A program made the translations under genes and the position numbers. DNA of 35,897 bases from Gammaproteobacteria bacterium AqS3 (GTDB lineage: Bacteria > Pseudomonadota > Gammaproteobacteria > MEIF01 > AqS3). A model generated the notes under the pieces. That model had not been told where the DNA came from. It searched no databases and saw only the letters and a program-made list of their open reading frames with translations. The stretch lies in contig MEIF01000001.1 in NCBI GenBank assembly GCA_001750645.1, positions 73,179 to 109,075 on the forward strand, read 5' to 3'. This document shows, in pieces, positions 1 through 10,083 of the stretch; the first letter of the stretch is position 1; each line of letters begins with the position of its first letter.

Positions 1-1053
1 CGTGCTCTTGCGCGTGCGCCGGCCATTGTCGAGCAGGCCGTCAACCGCCTCCTGCAGCATGCGGGTCTCGTTGCGCATGATCATTTCCGGGGCGCCCTGG
101 TCGATCAGTCTGCGCAGCCGGTTGTTGCGGTTGATGACGCGCCGGTAGAGATCGTTGAGATCCGAGGTGGCGAAGCGACCGCCGTCGATCGAGACCAGCG
201 GGCGCAGGTCCGGCGGCAGCACCGGCAGAACCTGCAGGATCATCCACTCGGGCTTGGCCCCGGAGTCGCGAATGCCCTCGAGCAGCCGCAGACGCTTGCG
301 CAGATTGACCATGCCGGCCTTGCTCTTGGTCTCGCCGGCCTGCATGCGCTCGAGCAGCTCGCGCTGGGTGCGGCATTCCTTCTCAATGTCAATGTCCTCG
401 ATCAGCTGGCGGATGGCCGCCGCACCGATGCCGGCGGTGAACTCCTGGTTGGGGTAGCGATCCTGAAGATCCTGGTACTGCTGGTCGGTGAGCAGATCCA
501 TCTTGCGAATCTCTTCACCGAGCTCGTCGTTGTCGTCGAGGTAGTGAACCCCCGAGTTGCGCCCCTCATCGCCGCTGCCGGAAAGCACGATGTAGCGGTC
601 GAAATAGAGCACGCTCTCGATCTGCTTGAGGTTGAGATTCAGCAGCATCCCGATGCGGCTCGGCAGCGACTTCAGGAACCAGATATGCGCCACCGGGCTG
701 ACCAGCTCGATGTGCCCCATGCGCTCCCGGCGCACGCGCGAGACGGTCACCTCGACACCGCATTTTTCACAGACCTTGCCGCGCTGCTTGACGCGCTTGT
801 ACTTGCCGCACTGGCATTCATAGTCCTTGACCGGCCCGAAAATGCGCGCGCACTGCAGGCCGTCGCGCTCGGGCTTGAAGGTGCGGTAGTTGATGGTCTC
901 CGACTTTTTCACCTCGCCGTGAGACCACGAACGGATCTTCTGGGGCGAGGCCAGCGAGATTTTCAGCACCGCATCGGGGGACTGCAGCGTGGAATCCATG
1001 CCGCTGCCCAGCTGCTGGCGCAGTGTCAGTACGTCGAGAAAGTCTTTGCTCAT
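1..1053 (-). CDS. rpoC: RNA polymerase subunit beta' (partial, C-terminus beyond window)
   Basis: This is the N-terminal 351 residues of the largest catalytic subunit of RNA polymerase; the frame is still open at base 1. The protein opens MSKDFLDVL and carries the zinc-ribbon cysteines at residues 80, 82, 95 and 98 (YECQCGKYK ... VCEKCGVEV). The segment [19 protein letters not shown] follows, and the visible part ends in LLDNGRR, just before the expected lid/rudder region. The ATG overlaps the rpoB stop as ATGA, and the likely Shine-Dalgarno AGGAGAAA lies inside the end of rpoB, so translation is probably coupled. The catalytic NADFDGD motif lies outside the window. The identification is secure. 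Confidence 0.98.
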   Translation of the reverse strand, partial: MSKDFLDVLTLRQQLGSGMDSTLQSPDAVLKISLASPQKIRSWSHGEVKKSETINYRTFKPERDGLQCARIFGPVKDYECQCGKYKRVKQRGKVCEKCGVEVTVSRVRRERMGHIELVSPVAHIWFLKSLPSRIGMLLNLNLKQIESVLYFDRYIVLSGSGDEGRNSGVHYLDDNDELGEEIRKMDLLTDQQYQDLQDRYPNQEFTAGIGAAAIRQLIEDIDIEKECRTQRELLERMQAGETKSKAGMVNLRKRLRLLEGIRDSGAKPEWMILQVLPVLPPDLRPLVSIDGGRFATSDLNDLYRRVINRNNRLRRLIDQGAPEMIMRNETRMLQEAVDGLLDNGRRTRKST

Positions 1054-4000
1054 AGGCCGGTTTCTCCTGTGAATTGATTTTCAGTCTCAGCTTCAATGCT
1101 GATGCCCAGGGATCGAATTTCCTTGACCAGAACGTTGAACGACTCCGGCAGCCTGGCTTCAACCCGGTTTTCACCGCGCACGATGCTCTTGTAGATCTCG
1201 TTGCGGCCGGTGACGTCATCGGACTTGACCGTGAGCATCTCCTGCAGCGTGTGCGCCGCACCGTAGGCCTCCAGAGCCCAGACCTCCATCTCGCCGAGAC
1301 GCTGGCCGCCGAACTGAGCCTTGCCGCCCAGGGGCTGCTGCGTGATCAGCGTGTAGGGGCCGACCGAGCGGGCGTGCATCTTGTCGTCCACCAGGTGGTT
1401 GAGCTTCAGCATGTACATGTAGCCGACCGTTACCGGGCGGTGGAACCGCTCCCCGGTGCGCCCGTCGTAGAGCCAGGTCTGTCCCGACTCGGGCAGCCCC
1501 GCCAGCTTCAGCAGCTGCTTGATCTTTTTCTCGTCGGCGCCGTCGAAGACCGGGGTGGCAAAGGGCACGCCGTCGGTGTAGTTGCCGGCCAGCTCCAGCA
1601 GTTCCGAGTCGCTGAGGCTTGCAATTTCGCCATCGTCATCGTTGACGATGCGGTAGATCTTGCCGAGAAAATCGCGCAGCTTCTTCTCGCGCTCCCGCCC
1701 CGCCAGAAGCTCCTCGATTTTTCGTCCCAGACCCACTGCGGCCCAGCCCAGGTGGGTCTCCAAGATCTGGCCGATGTTCATGCGCGAGGGCACGCCCAGC
1801 GGATTGAGGACGATGTCAATCGGATTGCCGTCCTCGTCAAAGGGCATGTCCTCCTCGGGGAGCACCAGCGAGACAACGCCCTTGTTGCCGTGCCGCCCGG
1901 CCATCTTGTCGCCGGGCTGAATGCGCCGCTTGGATGCGATGTAGACCTTGACCATCTTGAGGACGCCCGACTGCATCACGTCGTTGCCCTGGATGCGCTG
2001 GATCTTGGCCTCGACTTCCTCCTTGATGTTGCGCTCCCTCTCGCGCAGCACGCGCCGGCTTTCGTCAAGAATTTTGTGGTCGGCCTCCTTCTTCATCTTC
2101 AGGGACTTCCAGTCGGAGTCGGTGAATGCGGCGCAGGCCTCCGCCGTGAGCTCGTCCCCCTCGGTCAGACCGGCACTCTTGGCCACGACCTTGCCGATCA
2201 GCAGGTCGGACAGGCGCCGCCAGGTGGCCTGCCGAATGATGCGCAATTCATCATCGGTGTCTTTCTGCAGAGCGTCGATCTGCGAGGCCTCGATCTCGGT
2301 GGAACGCTCATCGCGCTGCTCCTCATCCCGGGTGAACACCTGCACGTCAATGACCATGCCCTGTATGCCGCTGGGAACGCGCAGGGAGGTGTCCCGGACA
2401 TCAACCGCCTTCTCGCCAAAAATCGTGTGCAGCAGGCGCTCCTCGGGGGACAGGACGGTCTCGCCCTTGGGGCTGACCTTGCCGACCAGGATGTCGCCCT
2501 CCTTGATCTCAGCTCCGTAGTAGACGATGCCGGAGGTGTCCAGAGTGCTCAGCGCCTCGTCGCTGACGTTGGGCAGATCGGAAGTGATCTCCTCATCACC
2601 CAGCTTGGTCTCGCGCGCGTAACAGGTCAGCTCCTGAATGTGGATGTTGGTGAAGCGGTCGTCCCGGGCCACGCGCTCGGAGACCAGGATCGAGTCCTCA
2701 AAGTTGTAGCCGTGCCAGGGCATGAAGGCAATGCGGATGTTCTGCCCGAGCGCCAGCTCGCCCATGTCCACCGAGGGGCCGTCGGCCAGGATGTCCCCGG
2801 CGGCGACGCGGTCGCCCTCCTTGACGATGGGCTGCTGCGTGATGCAGGTGTTCTGGTTGGAGCGCTGGTACTTCGTCAGGCGGTAGATGTCCACCGCATG
2901 ACCGTCATCGGTGCTGATGGCATCCTCGTCGACCCGAACCACGATGCGTCCCGAGGTGGCGGTCTCGACCACGCCGGGGCGCTTGGCGATCTCGCAGACG
3001 CGCGAGTCGCTGGCGACCTTGCGCTCCATGCCGGTGCCGACCAGCGGCTTTTCGGCGCGCAGGGACGGGACCGCCTGGCGCTGCATGTTGGCGCCCATCA
3101 GCACGCGGTTGGCATCGTCGTGCTCGAGGAAGGGGATCAGCGCCGCAGAGGTCGAGACGATCTGCTGCGGTGCGACGTCCATGTACTGAACCTGATCGCG
3201 CGGGCGCATGGCAAATTCGCTGCCGATGCGCACCTCGATGAAGTCCTGCAGCAGGCGACCGTCGGAGTCCTGCTGGGCATTGGCCTGGGCGATGATGTAG
3301 CGAAACTCGTCAATGCCCGATATGTATTCGATCTCCTTGGTGACCACGCCGTCGACCACCCTGCGATAGGGCGTCTCGAGAAAACCGTATTCGTTGACCC
3401 GGGCGTAGCAGGCCAGACTGTTGATCAGGCCGATGTTGGGGCCTTCGGGCGTCTCGACCGGGCACAGCTTGCCGTAGTGCGTCGGATGCACATCGCGCAC
3501 CTCAAAGCCGGCCCGATCCCGGGTCAAACCGCTGGCGCCCAGGGCGGAGATCCGACGCTTGTGGGCAATCTCCGAGAGCGGGTTGACCTGATCCATGAAC
3601 TGCGAGAGCTGGGAGCCTCCGAAAAACTCCATCAGCGCCGAGCCGACGGGCTTGGCGTTGATGATGTCGGAGATGCTCAGCTTTTCGATGTCAATGCTGC
3701 CGAGCCGCTCGCGCACCACGCGCTCGATCCGCACCATGCCGTTGCGGAACTGCTCGGCGACCAGCTCGCCGACCGTGCGGATGCGGCGATTGCCGAGGCT
3801 GTCGATGTCGTCCACGACCTCCTTGCCCATGTAGATATCCAGCAGGACCCCCAGCACGGCAATGATGTCGTCACCGTGCAGCAGGGGATCCTCGTTTTCG
3901 GGCAGGCCGTGCGCATTGCGGTACTTGGCGGTGCGCAGGTTGAATTTCATGCGCCCGACACGCGAGAGGTCGTAGCGCGCGGAGTCGCCGAACATGTCCT

Positions 4001-5180
4001 GGAAGCGCTTGCGCGCCACATCCAGGCTGACGCCGGGGCCGCCGGGATCCATGATCTGAAAGATATAGCGCAGACAGTCGGCCAGGGCGTGCGGCTGGGG
4101 CGGGATATCCGGATCCGTGCCGGCGGTGATCTTGACCTCCATGGTGTTGGACAGGCACGACGCCACCGGATCATTTTCGACATCCAGCAGATGCAGCTCG
4201 GTGCCCTCGGACAGCTGCCCGCACAGGTGCTCACTCAGGCGGCTGTTGCACTCGGCGATGACTTCGCCGGATTTCTGGTCGATCAGATCGCGGGCCAGCA
4301 CGCTGCCCAGGAGCTCATCGACGGGCACCTCCACCTGGCTCGCCCCCGGGTTGCGACGCTTCTGGGCGGCCAGCCCTCTGCCCTCGTTCAGCACATCGCC
4401 CGAGGCATCCTCGTCAGAGTCGTCCGCATCATCGGATGGATCGATGTGCAGCATCAGGACGTCGGGGTTGCCCCCGACCTCGCAGCGATAGGAGGTGCAG
4501 AAGCGCTCAAAGATGTCCTGGCGGGTGTAGCCGAGTGCGTGCAGCAGCGTGGTCACCGGGATCTTGCGGCGACGGTCCAGACGGACGTGCAGCAGATCCT
4601 TGTTGTCAAATTCAAACTCCAGCCAGACCCCGCGCGAGGGAATGACGCGCGCCTGGTAGAGGGCATTGCCCGCCCCCGTCTGAGTGCCCTTGACGTGGGT
4701 GAACACCACCCCGGGCGAGCGCTGCAGCTGCGAGACCACGACGCGCTCGGTGCCGTTGATCACAAAAGAGCCGCGCTCGGTCATCATCGGAAAATCGCCC
4801 AGGTAGACATCCTCTGTGACGGTTTCCTTGATCTTTTTGGGGTTTTCCCGGTCCTTGAAGACCATGCGCATCTTCACGCGCAGCGGGGCCGCGTAGGTCG
4901 CCCCGCGCATCAGGCTCTCATCAACCCCGAAATGCGCCGGGCCAAAGTCGTATGACTGGTACTCGAGCAGCACCGTCCCCTTCTGATTGTTGAGCGGGAA
5001 AATATCCTTCAGCACTTCGTGCAGGCCCATGTCCTTGCGCTCGCTGTTGGACATGCCCCTCTGCAGAAACTTCTCGTAAGAGCGCAGCTGGATCGACAAA
5101 AAATCAGGAATGACCGAGGCGCTCTGACGCTTCGAAAAGCTCTTGCGAACGCGCTTCTTTTCAACCAGTGAAATGCCCAT
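1050..5180 (-). CDS. rpoB: RNA polymerase subunit beta
   Basis: This encodes the second-largest RNA polymerase subunit, 1376 residues against 1342 in Escherichia coli. The start [15 protein letters not shown] is preceded by GGAGAAAGTTT. The rifampicin cluster [18 protein letters not shown] followed by [13 protein letters not shown] keeps the usual contact residues (Q, D, H, R, S, L at E. coli 513, 516, 526, 529, 531, 533). Valine replaces the usual Asn at 518. Further marks are [41 protein letters not shown] and a C-terminal [21 protein letters not shown] very acidic stretch near residue 250 ([12 protein letters not shown]) falls where lineage-specific inserts occur. The gene lies 51 nt downstream of rplL and overlaps rpoC by 4 nt. 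Within the rplL-rpoB gap only a weak 6-bp inverted repeat (GTTCGT/ACGAAC, 5202-5228) is visible. Confidence 0.99.
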   Translation of the reverse strand: MGISLVEKKRVRKSFSKRQSASVIPDFLSIQLRSYEKFLQRGMSNSERKDMGLHEVLKDIFPLNNQKGTVLLEYQSYDFGPAHFGVDESLMRGATYAAPLRVKMRMVFKDRENPKKIKETVTEDVYLGDFPMMTERGSFVINGTERVVVSQLQRSPGVVFTHVKGTQTGAGNALYQARVIPSRGVWLEFEFDNKDLLHVRLDRRRKIPVTTLLHALGYTRQDIFERFCTSYRCEVGGNPDVLMLHIDPSDDADDSDEDASGDVLNEGRGLAAQKRRNPGASQVEVPVDELLGSVLARDLIDQKSGEVIAECNSRLSEHLCGQLSEGTELHLLDVENDPVASCLSNTMEVKITAGTDPDIPPQPHALADCLRYIFQIMDPGGPGVSLDVARKRFQDMFGDSARYDLSRVGRMKFNLRTAKYRNAHGLPENEDPLLHGDDIIAVLGVLLDIYMGKEVVDDIDSLGNRRIRTVGELVAEQFRNGMVRIERVVRERLGSIDIEKLSISDIINAKPVGSALMEFFGGSQLSQFMDQVNPLSEIAHKRRISALGASGLTRDRAGFEVRDVHPTHYGKLCPVETPEGPNIGLINSLACYARVNEYGFLETPYRRVVDGVVTKEIEYISGIDEFRYIIAQANAQQDSDGRLLQDFIEVRIGSEFAMRPRDQVQYMDVAPQQIVSTSAALIPFLEHDDANRVLMGANMQRQAVPSLRAEKPLVGTGMERKVASDSRVCEIAKRPGVVETATSGRIVVRVDEDAISTDDGHAVDIYRLTKYQRSNQNTCITQQPIVKEGDRVAAGDILADGPSVDMGELALGQNIRIAFMPWHGYNFEDSILVSERVARDDRFTNIHIQELTCYARETKLGDEEITSDLPNVSDEALSTLDTSGIVYYGAEIKEGDILVGKVSPKGETVLSPEERLLHTIFGEKAVDVRDTSLRVPSGIQGMVIDVQVFTRDEEQRDERSTEIEASQIDALQKDTDDELRIIRQATWRRLSDLLIGKVVAKSAGLTEGDELTAEACAAFTDSDWKSLKMKKEADHKILDESRRVLRERERNIKEEVEAKIQRIQGNDVMQSGVLKMVKVYIASKRRIQPGDKMAGRHGNKGVVSLVLPEEDMPFDEDGNPIDIVLNPLGVPSRMNIGQILETHLGWAAVGLGRKIEELLAGREREKKLRDFLGKIYRIVNDDDGEIASLSDSELLELAGNYTDGVPFATPVFDGADEKKIKQLLKLAGLPESGQTWLYDGRTGERFHRPVTVGYMYMLKLNHLVDDKMHARSVGPYTLITQQPLGGKAQFGGQRLGEMEVWALEAYGAAHTLQEMLTVKSDDVTGRNEIYKSIVRGENRVEARLPESFNVLVKEIRSLGISIEAETENQFTGETGL

Positions 5181-5231
5181 AAACTTTCTCCGTTAACTGA
5201 GGTTCGTGTGAATCAATTGGAAACGAACGGG

Positions 5232-5615
5232 CTATTTCAACTCGACCTCCGCACCGGCCTCCTGCAGCTGCTTGAGCACATCCTCGGCCTCTTCCTTGCT
5301 GATGCCTTCCTTGATCACTGTCGGCGCCCCGTCGACCAGGTCCTTGGCCTCTTTGAGCCCCAGGCCGGTGATGGTGCGCACCACACGAATGACGTTGACT
5401 TTGCTGTCGCCGAAGCTGGCCAGGTGAACGTCAAACGAGTCCTTGACCTCTTCTTCCGCAGTGCCCGCATCTCCGCCTGCCGCCACCGGAACCGCAACCG
5501 CAGCGGCCGCCGCAGTCACCCCGAACTTTTCCTCAGCAGCGGATATCAGATCCACCAGCTCCATCACGCTTAGCTCAGCGATGGCGTCCAGCAACTCCTC
5601 TTTATTTAAAGCCAT
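5232..5615 (-). CDS. rplL: 50S ribosomal protein L7/L12
   Basis: This is the acidic ribosomal stalk protein, 127 residues, which recruits GTPase factors (EF-Tu, EF-G, IF2) to the ribosome. It has three parts: an N-terminal dimerisation helix region ([20 protein letters not shown]), an Ala/Val-rich flexible hinge around residues 35-52 ([14 protein letters not shown]), and the C-terminal factor-binding domain with [20 protein letters not shown] and [12 protein letters not shown]. The length is close to the 121 residues of E. coli. It follows rplJ by 39 nt, as expected for the L10-(L12)n stalk complex, and precedes rpoB in the same transcription unit. Confidence 0.98.
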   Translation of the reverse strand: MALNKEELLDAIAELSVMELVDLISAAEEKFGVTAAAAAVAVPVAAGGDAGTAEEEVKDSFDVHLASFGDSKVNVIRVVRTITGLGLKEAKDLVDGAPTVIKEGISKEEAEDVLKQLQEAGAEVELK

Positions 5616-5654
5616 GGCAATATCTCCTTGTCTCTACCAATCCAGAACAGCCGG

Positions 5655-6191
5655 TCATTCGACCGACCCAGAATCTTTGTCATCTTTGATCGCAGCCAGG
5701 GTGCGAACCCACTTTTCAGGCACCGCCAGCAGCGTTCCCAGCAATTTGCCCAGCGGCGCCTGCAGCGTCCCCAGCAGCTGTGCCAGGGCAACTTCCCTGC
5801 TGGGCAGGTTGGCGATGGCATCGAGGTGTTCGGCACCGTAGAGCTGCCCGCCGACAACCAGCGCGCGCACCTTGAAGTTTTCAATCTCGCCGCTGACTTT
5901 GCGGCTCAGTTTTGCCGGGGCTCCCGGCTCATCCCGACTCAGCACCAGCATCGAGGGGCCGCTCAGCACTTCGGTCAGACACTCCAGGGAAGTCCCGACC
6001 ACCGCCCGGCGAGCCAGGGTATTTCGGACCACGCGCACCCGCAGATTGGCCGAGCGCGCATCGGCACGGACGCGCGTGATATCGGTCACCCGAACGCCCC
6101 GGGTGTCGACGACAACGGCGGAGATGGCATCACGAGCGTATTCGTGAAGCAACTCCACCTGTTTCTTCTTCCCGTCAATTAACAGCGCCAC
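5655..6191 (-). CDS. rplJ: 50S ribosomal protein L10 (GTG start)
   Basis: L10 anchors the L7/L12 stalk on 23S rRNA and is the usual translational autoregulator of this operon. The open frame extends upstream to 6278, but similarity to L10 begins at ALLIDGKKKQVELLHE, so I place the start at a GTG (6191-6189) with GGAGAG about 11 nt upstream, giving 178 residues (E. coli has 165). Recognisable L10 segments are SAVVVDTRGV, LRVRVVRNTLARRAV, GPSMLVLSRDEPGAPAKL, and a C-terminal helix LGTLLAVPEKWVRTLAAIKD for L12 binding. A terminator-like hairpin lies only 46 nt upstream, so the leader is short and the gene may be controlled by attenuation or read-through. The start choice is moderately certain. 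Confidence 0.93.
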   Translation of the reverse strand: MALLIDGKKKQVELLHEYARDAISAVVVDTRGVRVTDITRVRADARSANLRVRVVRNTLARRAVVGTSLECLTEVLSGPSMLVLSRDEPGAPAKLSRKVSGEIENFKVRALVVGGQLYGAEHLDAIANLPSREVALAQLLGTLQAPLGKLLGTLLAVPEKWVRTLAAIKDDKDSGSVE

Positions 6192-6237
6192 TGACCCGTT
6201 TTCTCTCCTCGATTCCCAAAAACATAACCCTATGAAC

Positions 6238-6273
6238 AAAAAACCCGCCTCCTCATCGGAAGGCGGGTTTTTT
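6238..6273. terminator. Perfect 13-bp hairpin with T-runs on both sides between rplA and rplJ
   Basis: The arms AAAAAACCCGCCT (6238-6250) and AGGCGGGTTTTTT (6261-6273) are perfectly complementary around a 10-nt loop. On the minus strand this is a GC stem followed by TTTTTT, the classical intrinsic terminator form; it has the same form on the plus strand. It begins 1 nt after the rplA stop codon. Because rplJ, rplL, rpoB and rpoC lie downstream with no strong promoter visible in the remaining 46 nt, it more likely acts as a partial terminator or attenuator than as a full stop. Confidence 0.8.
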
Positions 6274-6274
6274 A

Positions 6275-6979
6275 TCAAGTCGCAGCTGAACCCAACTCGG
6301 ACAGGTCCAGTAACATTCCGGGACCCATTGTCGTGGACAGTGAAATGCTGCGCAAGTATACACCCTTTGCGGCGCCCGGCTTGAGCCGCCTCAACTCACT
6401 GCACAGTGCGATCAAATTCTCCCTCAGTGCATCGGCGCTGTAATCAGCCCGACCGACACTGGCGTGGATGATGCCGTTCTTGTCATTGCGAAAGCGCACC
6501 TGACCCGATTTGGCGTTGCGCACCGCCAGGCCGGCATCGGCGTTGACCGTCCCGGTATTCGCATTCGGCATGAGCCCTTTGGGGCCCAAAATCTGCCCCA
6601 GCTGCCCGACCAGACTCATCGCCTTGGGCGTGGCAATGATGACGTCGTAGGGGATTGAACCGCCGGATTTGATCTCATCGGCCAGGTCCTGCATGCCGAT
6701 GCGCTCGGCTCCGGACTGCTCGGCCGCATCGGCTGCATCACCGTCGGCAAACACCGCCACGCGCACGCTCTTGCCAGTGCCCGCCGGCATGACCACCGCC
6801 CCCCGCACAACCTGATCGGATTTGGACGGGTCAATGCCGAGGCGCACCGCCGCATCCACCGATTCGTTGAAGCGCTTGGATGCACCGATGGAAAACACCT
6901 CGAGCATCTGAGCAATGCTGTAGGACTTCTCGGGATCAATGCGCTCGTGCATGGCCCGCAACCGCTTGGATTTCGCCAC
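6275..6979 (-). CDS. rplA: 50S ribosomal protein L1
   Basis: This is L1 of the large subunit, which binds 23S rRNA at the mobile L1 stalk beside the E site; in E. coli it also represses translation of the rplK-rplA mRNA. The 234 residues equal the E. coli length. The protein starts MAKSKRLRAMHERID and contains VRGAVVMPAGTGKSVRVAVF, LGPKGLMPNANTGTVN, GQVRFRNDKNGIIHASVGR and KGVYLRSISLSTTMGPG. The start lies 2 nt after the rplK stop, so coupling is likely. The stop is followed at once by the hairpin at 6238-6273. Confidence 0.98.
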   Translation of the reverse strand: MAKSKRLRAMHERIDPEKSYSIAQMLEVFSIGASKRFNESVDAAVRLGIDPSKSDQVVRGAVVMPAGTGKSVRVAVFADGDAADAAEQSGAERIGMQDLADEIKSGGSIPYDVIIATPKAMSLVGQLGQILGPKGLMPNANTGTVNADAGLAVRNAKSGQVRFRNDKNGIIHASVGRADYSADALRENLIALCSELRRLKPGAAKGVYLRSISLSTTMGPGMLLDLSELGSAAT

Positions 6980-6981
6980 CT

Positions 6982-7410
6982 TTAACCCTCCACCTTGATG
7001 CCGGCGCTGCGCGCCGTCCCAGCCAGTGTCCGCACCGCTGCGTCCAGATCAGCGGCGGTGAGATCGCCGTCCTTGGTTCGGGCGATCTCTTCCAGCTGCG
7101 CTCGGGTGACACTCCCCACCTTGTTGGCATGCGGCTCGCCGCTGCCCTTGTCAATGCCCGCCGCTTTTTTCAGCAGATAGGCGGCCGGCGGGGATTTCAT
7201 CTCAAAGGTGAAGCTGCGATCGCTGTAGACCGTAATGACCGTCGGGATCGGAGAGCCCTTCTCCATGCCCTCGCTCTGGGCGTTAAACGCCTTGCAGAAG
7301 GCGTTGGAGTCGACGCCGTTCTGCCCCAGAACGGCCCCGACCGGGGGCTTCGGCGACGCCTCGCCGGCGGGGACGATCAACTTGATGTAGGTCTCGACTT
7401 GTTTGGCCAT
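6982..7410 (-). CDS. rplK: 50S ribosomal protein L11
   Basis: L11 binds the GTPase-associated region of 23S rRNA and is needed for RelA activation and for thiostrepton action. The 142 residues match the E. coli length. The N-terminal domain has the proline-rich [20 protein letters not shown]. The C-terminal domain has [20 protein letters not shown] and ends [11 protein letters not shown]. It starts immediately after the nusG stop with no intervening base (TAGATG), so ribosomes finishing nusG can restart directly. It is followed 2 nt later by rplA. Confidence 0.98.
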   Translation of the reverse strand: MAKQVETYIKLIVPAGEASPKPPVGAVLGQNGVDSNAFCKAFNAQSEGMEKGSPIPTVITVYSDRSFTFEMKSPPAAYLLKKAAGIDKGSGEPHANKVGSVTRAQLEEIARTKDGDLTAADLDAAVRTLAGTARSAGIKVEG

Positions 7411-7956
7411 CTACGCCCGCTCCACTTGACTGAATTCCAATTCGACCGGGACATTGCGGCCAAAAATGACCAGCTGAACGTGAAGGCGATCCCGCTCCGG
7501 GGTCACCTCCTCAACTGTGCCCTGATAGTCCTTGAACGGCCCGTCAATGACGCGCACCATGGAACCCACTTCATAGAGGATTTCCTGCTGCGGATCTTCG
7601 GCGCCCTGATTGATCCGGTTGTGGATCCGCTCCATTTCCTCGCCGGAGAGCGGGGTCGGCTTGCCGCCGCCGCTGGCAACGCAGCCGATGACCCACTGCG
7701 CCCGCTTCAGAAGGTGCCAGGCCTCCTCGTTGTACTCCATCTTGACCAGGACGTAGCCCGGGAAAAACTGCCGCTCCACTTCTCGCTTTTTGCCGCTGCG
7801 CATCTCGACCACGCGCTCGGTCGGGATCATGATTTCGCCCAGCCAGTCCACGCCGCCCAGAGCCGCAACCTCATTTTCAATGGCCTGCTGTGCGGCCTTT
7901 TCACGCCGGGTGTGCGTCTGCACGGCATACCAGTTCATTTTGTTGTTCCCACCCAT
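7411..7956 (-). CDS. nusG: Transcription elongation/termination factor NusG
   Basis: NusG binds RNA polymerase through its N-terminal domain and Rho or ribosomal S10 through its C-terminal KOW domain. The N-terminal domain begins NWYAVQTHTRREKAAQ and has RQFFPGYVLVKMEYNEEAWH. The KOW domain has GSMVRVIDGPFKDYQGTVEE and ends PVELEFSQVERA. The upstream ATG at 7956 gives 181 residues, the E. coli length; an in-frame ATG at 7938 (MNWYAV) would give 175. Neither has an ideal Shine-Dalgarno: AGAGGAA almost touches the first, and GGGTGGG precedes the second. The gene follows secE by 5 nt. Confidence 0.96.
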   Translation of the reverse strand: MGGNNKMNWYAVQTHTRREKAAQQAIENEVAALGGVDWLGEIMIPTERVVEMRSGKKREVERQFFPGYVLVKMEYNEEAWHLLKRAQWVIGCVASGGGKPTPLSGEEMERIHNRINQGAEDPQQEILYEVGSMVRVIDGPFKDYQGTVEEVTPERDRLHVQLVIFGRNVPVELEFSQVERA

Positions 7957-7961
7957 TTCCT

Positions 7962-8333
7962 CTAACCCAGCAACAGCGAGATCAGCCAGCTCAGCAGCGA
8001 ATCCAGCCCCCAGAGAATCAGCGCCATCAGAATGGTGACACCGATCACCAGCGCCGTGACCTGAAAGGTCTCGGTGCGCCCCGGCCAGACAACCCTGCGC
8101 ACCTCAACCCGTGAACCCCTTGCCAGCGCCCACAGCGCCTTGCCCTGTGCCGTGCTCATCAGCAGCAGTGCGGTCAGGGCGAACACGCCGATCATTCCCA
8201 GCGCCCGATACAGCGCCGGCTCGGCGGCGTAGATGTATGCATTGGCATATACCGCAGCCAGTATCGCCGCGATGCCGACCGCCCATTTGGCGTGGTCAAA
8301 CCAAGTCTGAAATGTGCTGCGAGTGTCTTCCAT
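7962..8333 (-). CDS. secE: Preprotein translocase subunit SecE
   Basis: SecE is the essential clamp of the SecYEG protein-conducting channel. The 123 residues contain two N-terminal membrane segments (about 17-36 and 42-60), the conserved amphipathic segment EVRRVVWPGRTETFQ (about 77-91) and a third membrane helix near 92-115. This is the three-helix gammaproteobacterial form (127 residues in E. coli). GAGG lies 6 nt before the ATG. The gene starts 16 nt after tRNA-Trp and precedes nusG, the classical secE-nusG pair. Confidence 0.96.
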   Translation of the reverse strand: MEDTRSTFQTWFDHAKWAVGIAAILAAVYANAYIYAAEPALYRALGMIGVFALTALLLMSTAQGKALWALARGSRVEVRRVVWPGRTETFQVTALVIGVTILMALILWGLDSLLSWLISLLLG

Positions 8334-8349
8334 CAGGTGCCTCAGCGTG

Positions 8350-8425
<76 letters not shown>

Positions 8426-8426
8426 G

Positions 8427-9617
8427 TTATTCAATGATTTTTGTGACGGCACCGGCACCGACCGTGTGTCCGCCCTCACGAATGGCAAAACGAAGCCCCT
8501 CGCTCATCGCGATCGGGGCAATCAGGTGGACGACGATCTTGACGTTGTCCCCCGGCATGACCATCTCCACGCCGTCCTGCAGCTGCACCTCGCCAGTCAC
8601 ATCAGTGGTGCGAATGTGGAACTGCGGACGATAGCCCTGGACAAACGGGCTGTGACGTCCCCCCTCCTCTTTGGTCAGGGCGTAAATCTCAGCCTCGAAC
8701 TTGGTGTGCGGGGTGACGCTGCCGGGCTTGGCCAGCACCTGCCCGCGCTCGACATCCTCGCGCTTAACGCCGCGCAGCAGAACACCGACATTCTCGCCGG
8801 CCCTGCCCTCGTCGAGCAGCTTGCGGAACATTTCAACGCCGGTGCAGACGGTCGATGTGGTTTCGCGGATGCCGACGATTTCAATGTCGTCATTGAGACA
8901 GACGCGACCCGCCTCAACGCGACCGGTGACCACCGTCCCGCGACCCGAGATCGTGAAGACATCCTCGATCGGCATCAAGAACGGCTTGTCTTCATCGCGC
9001 TGGGGCGTGGGGATGTATTGATCCAGCGTCTCGACCAGCTTGACCACAGAGGGAACGCCGAGATCGGAGCTGTCGCTCTCCAGAGCCTTGAGGGCGCTGC
9101 CCTGAATGATCGGGGTGTCGTCCCCGGGAAAGTCGTACTTGCTCAGCAGCTCGCGCACTTCCAGCTCGACCAGCTCGATCATCTCGGGATCGTCAACCGT
9201 GTCGCACTTGTTGAGGAAGACAACGATGTAGGGCACGCCAACCTGACGGGCCAGCAGGATGTGTTCCCGGGTCTGCGGCATCGGACCGTCGGCGGCCGAG
9301 ACGACCAAAATCGCCCCGTCCATCTGAGCCGCACCGGTGATCATGTTCTTGATGTAATCGGCATGCCCGGGGCAGTCGACGTGCGCGTAGTGGCGTTCCT
9401 GCGACTGGTACTCGACGTGGGAGGTCGCAATGGTGATGCCCCGCTCTTTCTCCTCCGGGGCATTGTCAATCCCGTCAAAGGCAACAAAATCGCCGCCCCA
9501 CGTTTCAGCACAGGCTTTCGTCAGGGCGGCGGTTAATGTGGTCTTGCCATGGTCAACGTGACCGATGGTTCCGACATTGACATGAGGTTTGGTGCGTTCG
9601 AACTGCTCTTTAGACAT
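8427..9617 (-). CDS. tuf: Elongation factor Tu
   Basis: EF-Tu is the GTPase that delivers aminoacyl-tRNA to the ribosome. The 396 residues carry the G-domain motifs GHVDHGKT (about 19-26), GITI in switch [25 protein letters not shown] (about 136-139) and SAL (about 174). Domains 2 and 3 follow, with [13 protein letters not shown] and a C-terminal [19 protein letters not shown] lies 9 nt before the ATG, and a good promoter lies at 9719-9746. The stop TAA is one nucleotide from the mature 5' end of tRNA-Trp. Many Gammaproteobacteria have a second tuf in the str operon; this window cannot show whether one exists. Confidence 0.98.
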   Translation of the reverse strand: MSKEQFERTKPHVNVGTIGHVDHGKTTLTAALTKACAETWGGDFVAFDGIDNAPEEKERGITIATSHVEYQSQERHYAHVDCPGHADYIKNMITGAAQMDGAILVVSAADGPMPQTREHILLARQVGVPYIVVFLNKCDTVDDPEMIELVELEVRELLSKYDFPGDDTPIIQGSALKALESDSSDLGVPSVVKLVETLDQYIPTPQRDEDKPFLMPIEDVFTISGRGTVVTGRVEAGRVCLNDDIEIVGIRETTSTVCTGVEMFRKLLDEGRAGENVGVLLRGVKREDVERGQVLAKPGSVTPHTKFEAEIYALTKEEGGRHSPFVQGYRPQFHIRTTDVTGEVQLQDGVEMVMPGDNVKIVVHLIAPIAMSEGLRFAIREGGHTVGAGAVTKIIE

Positions 9618-9718
9618 GAAATAAGTCTCCGTAGATGTACCAAAAAAGGCGATAAAAGCCTATCCGGCAGGAAGTTCTGCCTGGATCGTTCTCTTAGGGC
9701 GCTCATCGAGCGGCGGGC

Positions 9719-9746
9719 ATTATAGCCAAACAAATTAATAAATCAA
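9719..9746 (-). promoter_or_regulatory. Predicted sigma70 promoter of tuf with GC-rich discriminator
   Basis: On the minus strand a -35 box TTGATT (9741-9746) is separated by 16 nt from a perfect -10 box TATAAT (9719-9724). The -10 is followed directly by GCCCGCCGCTCG. A GC-rich discriminator after a perfect -10 is typical of rRNA/tRNA-type, growth-rate-controlled promoters. The predicted leader is about 95 nt. A near-identical copy of the -10/discriminator precedes tRNA-Pro at 16399-16414. Confidence 0.75.
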
Positions 9747-9770
9747 TTGCACGGTTGTCCAGAAAATGGC

Positions 9771-9846
<76 letters not shown>

Positions 9847-9881
9847 GTCGCTCTGGCAGCCGGGCTAAGTATAGTAGCCGA

Positions 9882-9955
9882 TGGAGCGGGTAGCGAGAAT
9901 CGAACTCGCGTTCTCAGCTTGGAAGGCTGATGTTCTACCACTAAACTATACCCGC
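9882..9955 (-). tRNA. tRNA-Gly (TCC anticodon)
   Basis: This is a 74-nt cloverleaf on the minus strand. The acceptor GCGGGTA pairs with TACCCGC, the D-arm is AGTTTAGTGGTAGAAC, the anticodon loop CTTCCAA gives TCC, and the T-arm holds AGTTCGATTCT. CCA is encoded at 9882-9884. It lies between tRNA-Tyr and tRNA-Thr, 35 nt from the latter. Confidence 0.97.
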
Positions 9956-9998
9956 GCACTTCAAAACCTCTCTCCGATCGCGCACAGAAAACGTCAAA

Positions 9999-10083
<85 letters not shown>

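Noticed and set aside
1074-4955. A 1293-codon open frame on the plus strand antisense to rpoB
   Set aside because: It mirrors the rpoB coding frame in a GC-rich gene. Its translation is rich in Leu/Val/Asp/His with no recognisable domain, and rpoB on the other strand is certain.
6192-6278. Longer rplJ start with an extra 29 residues
   Set aside because: The extension would be read through the terminator hairpin and has no resemblance to L10. The GTG at 6191 fits the family start.
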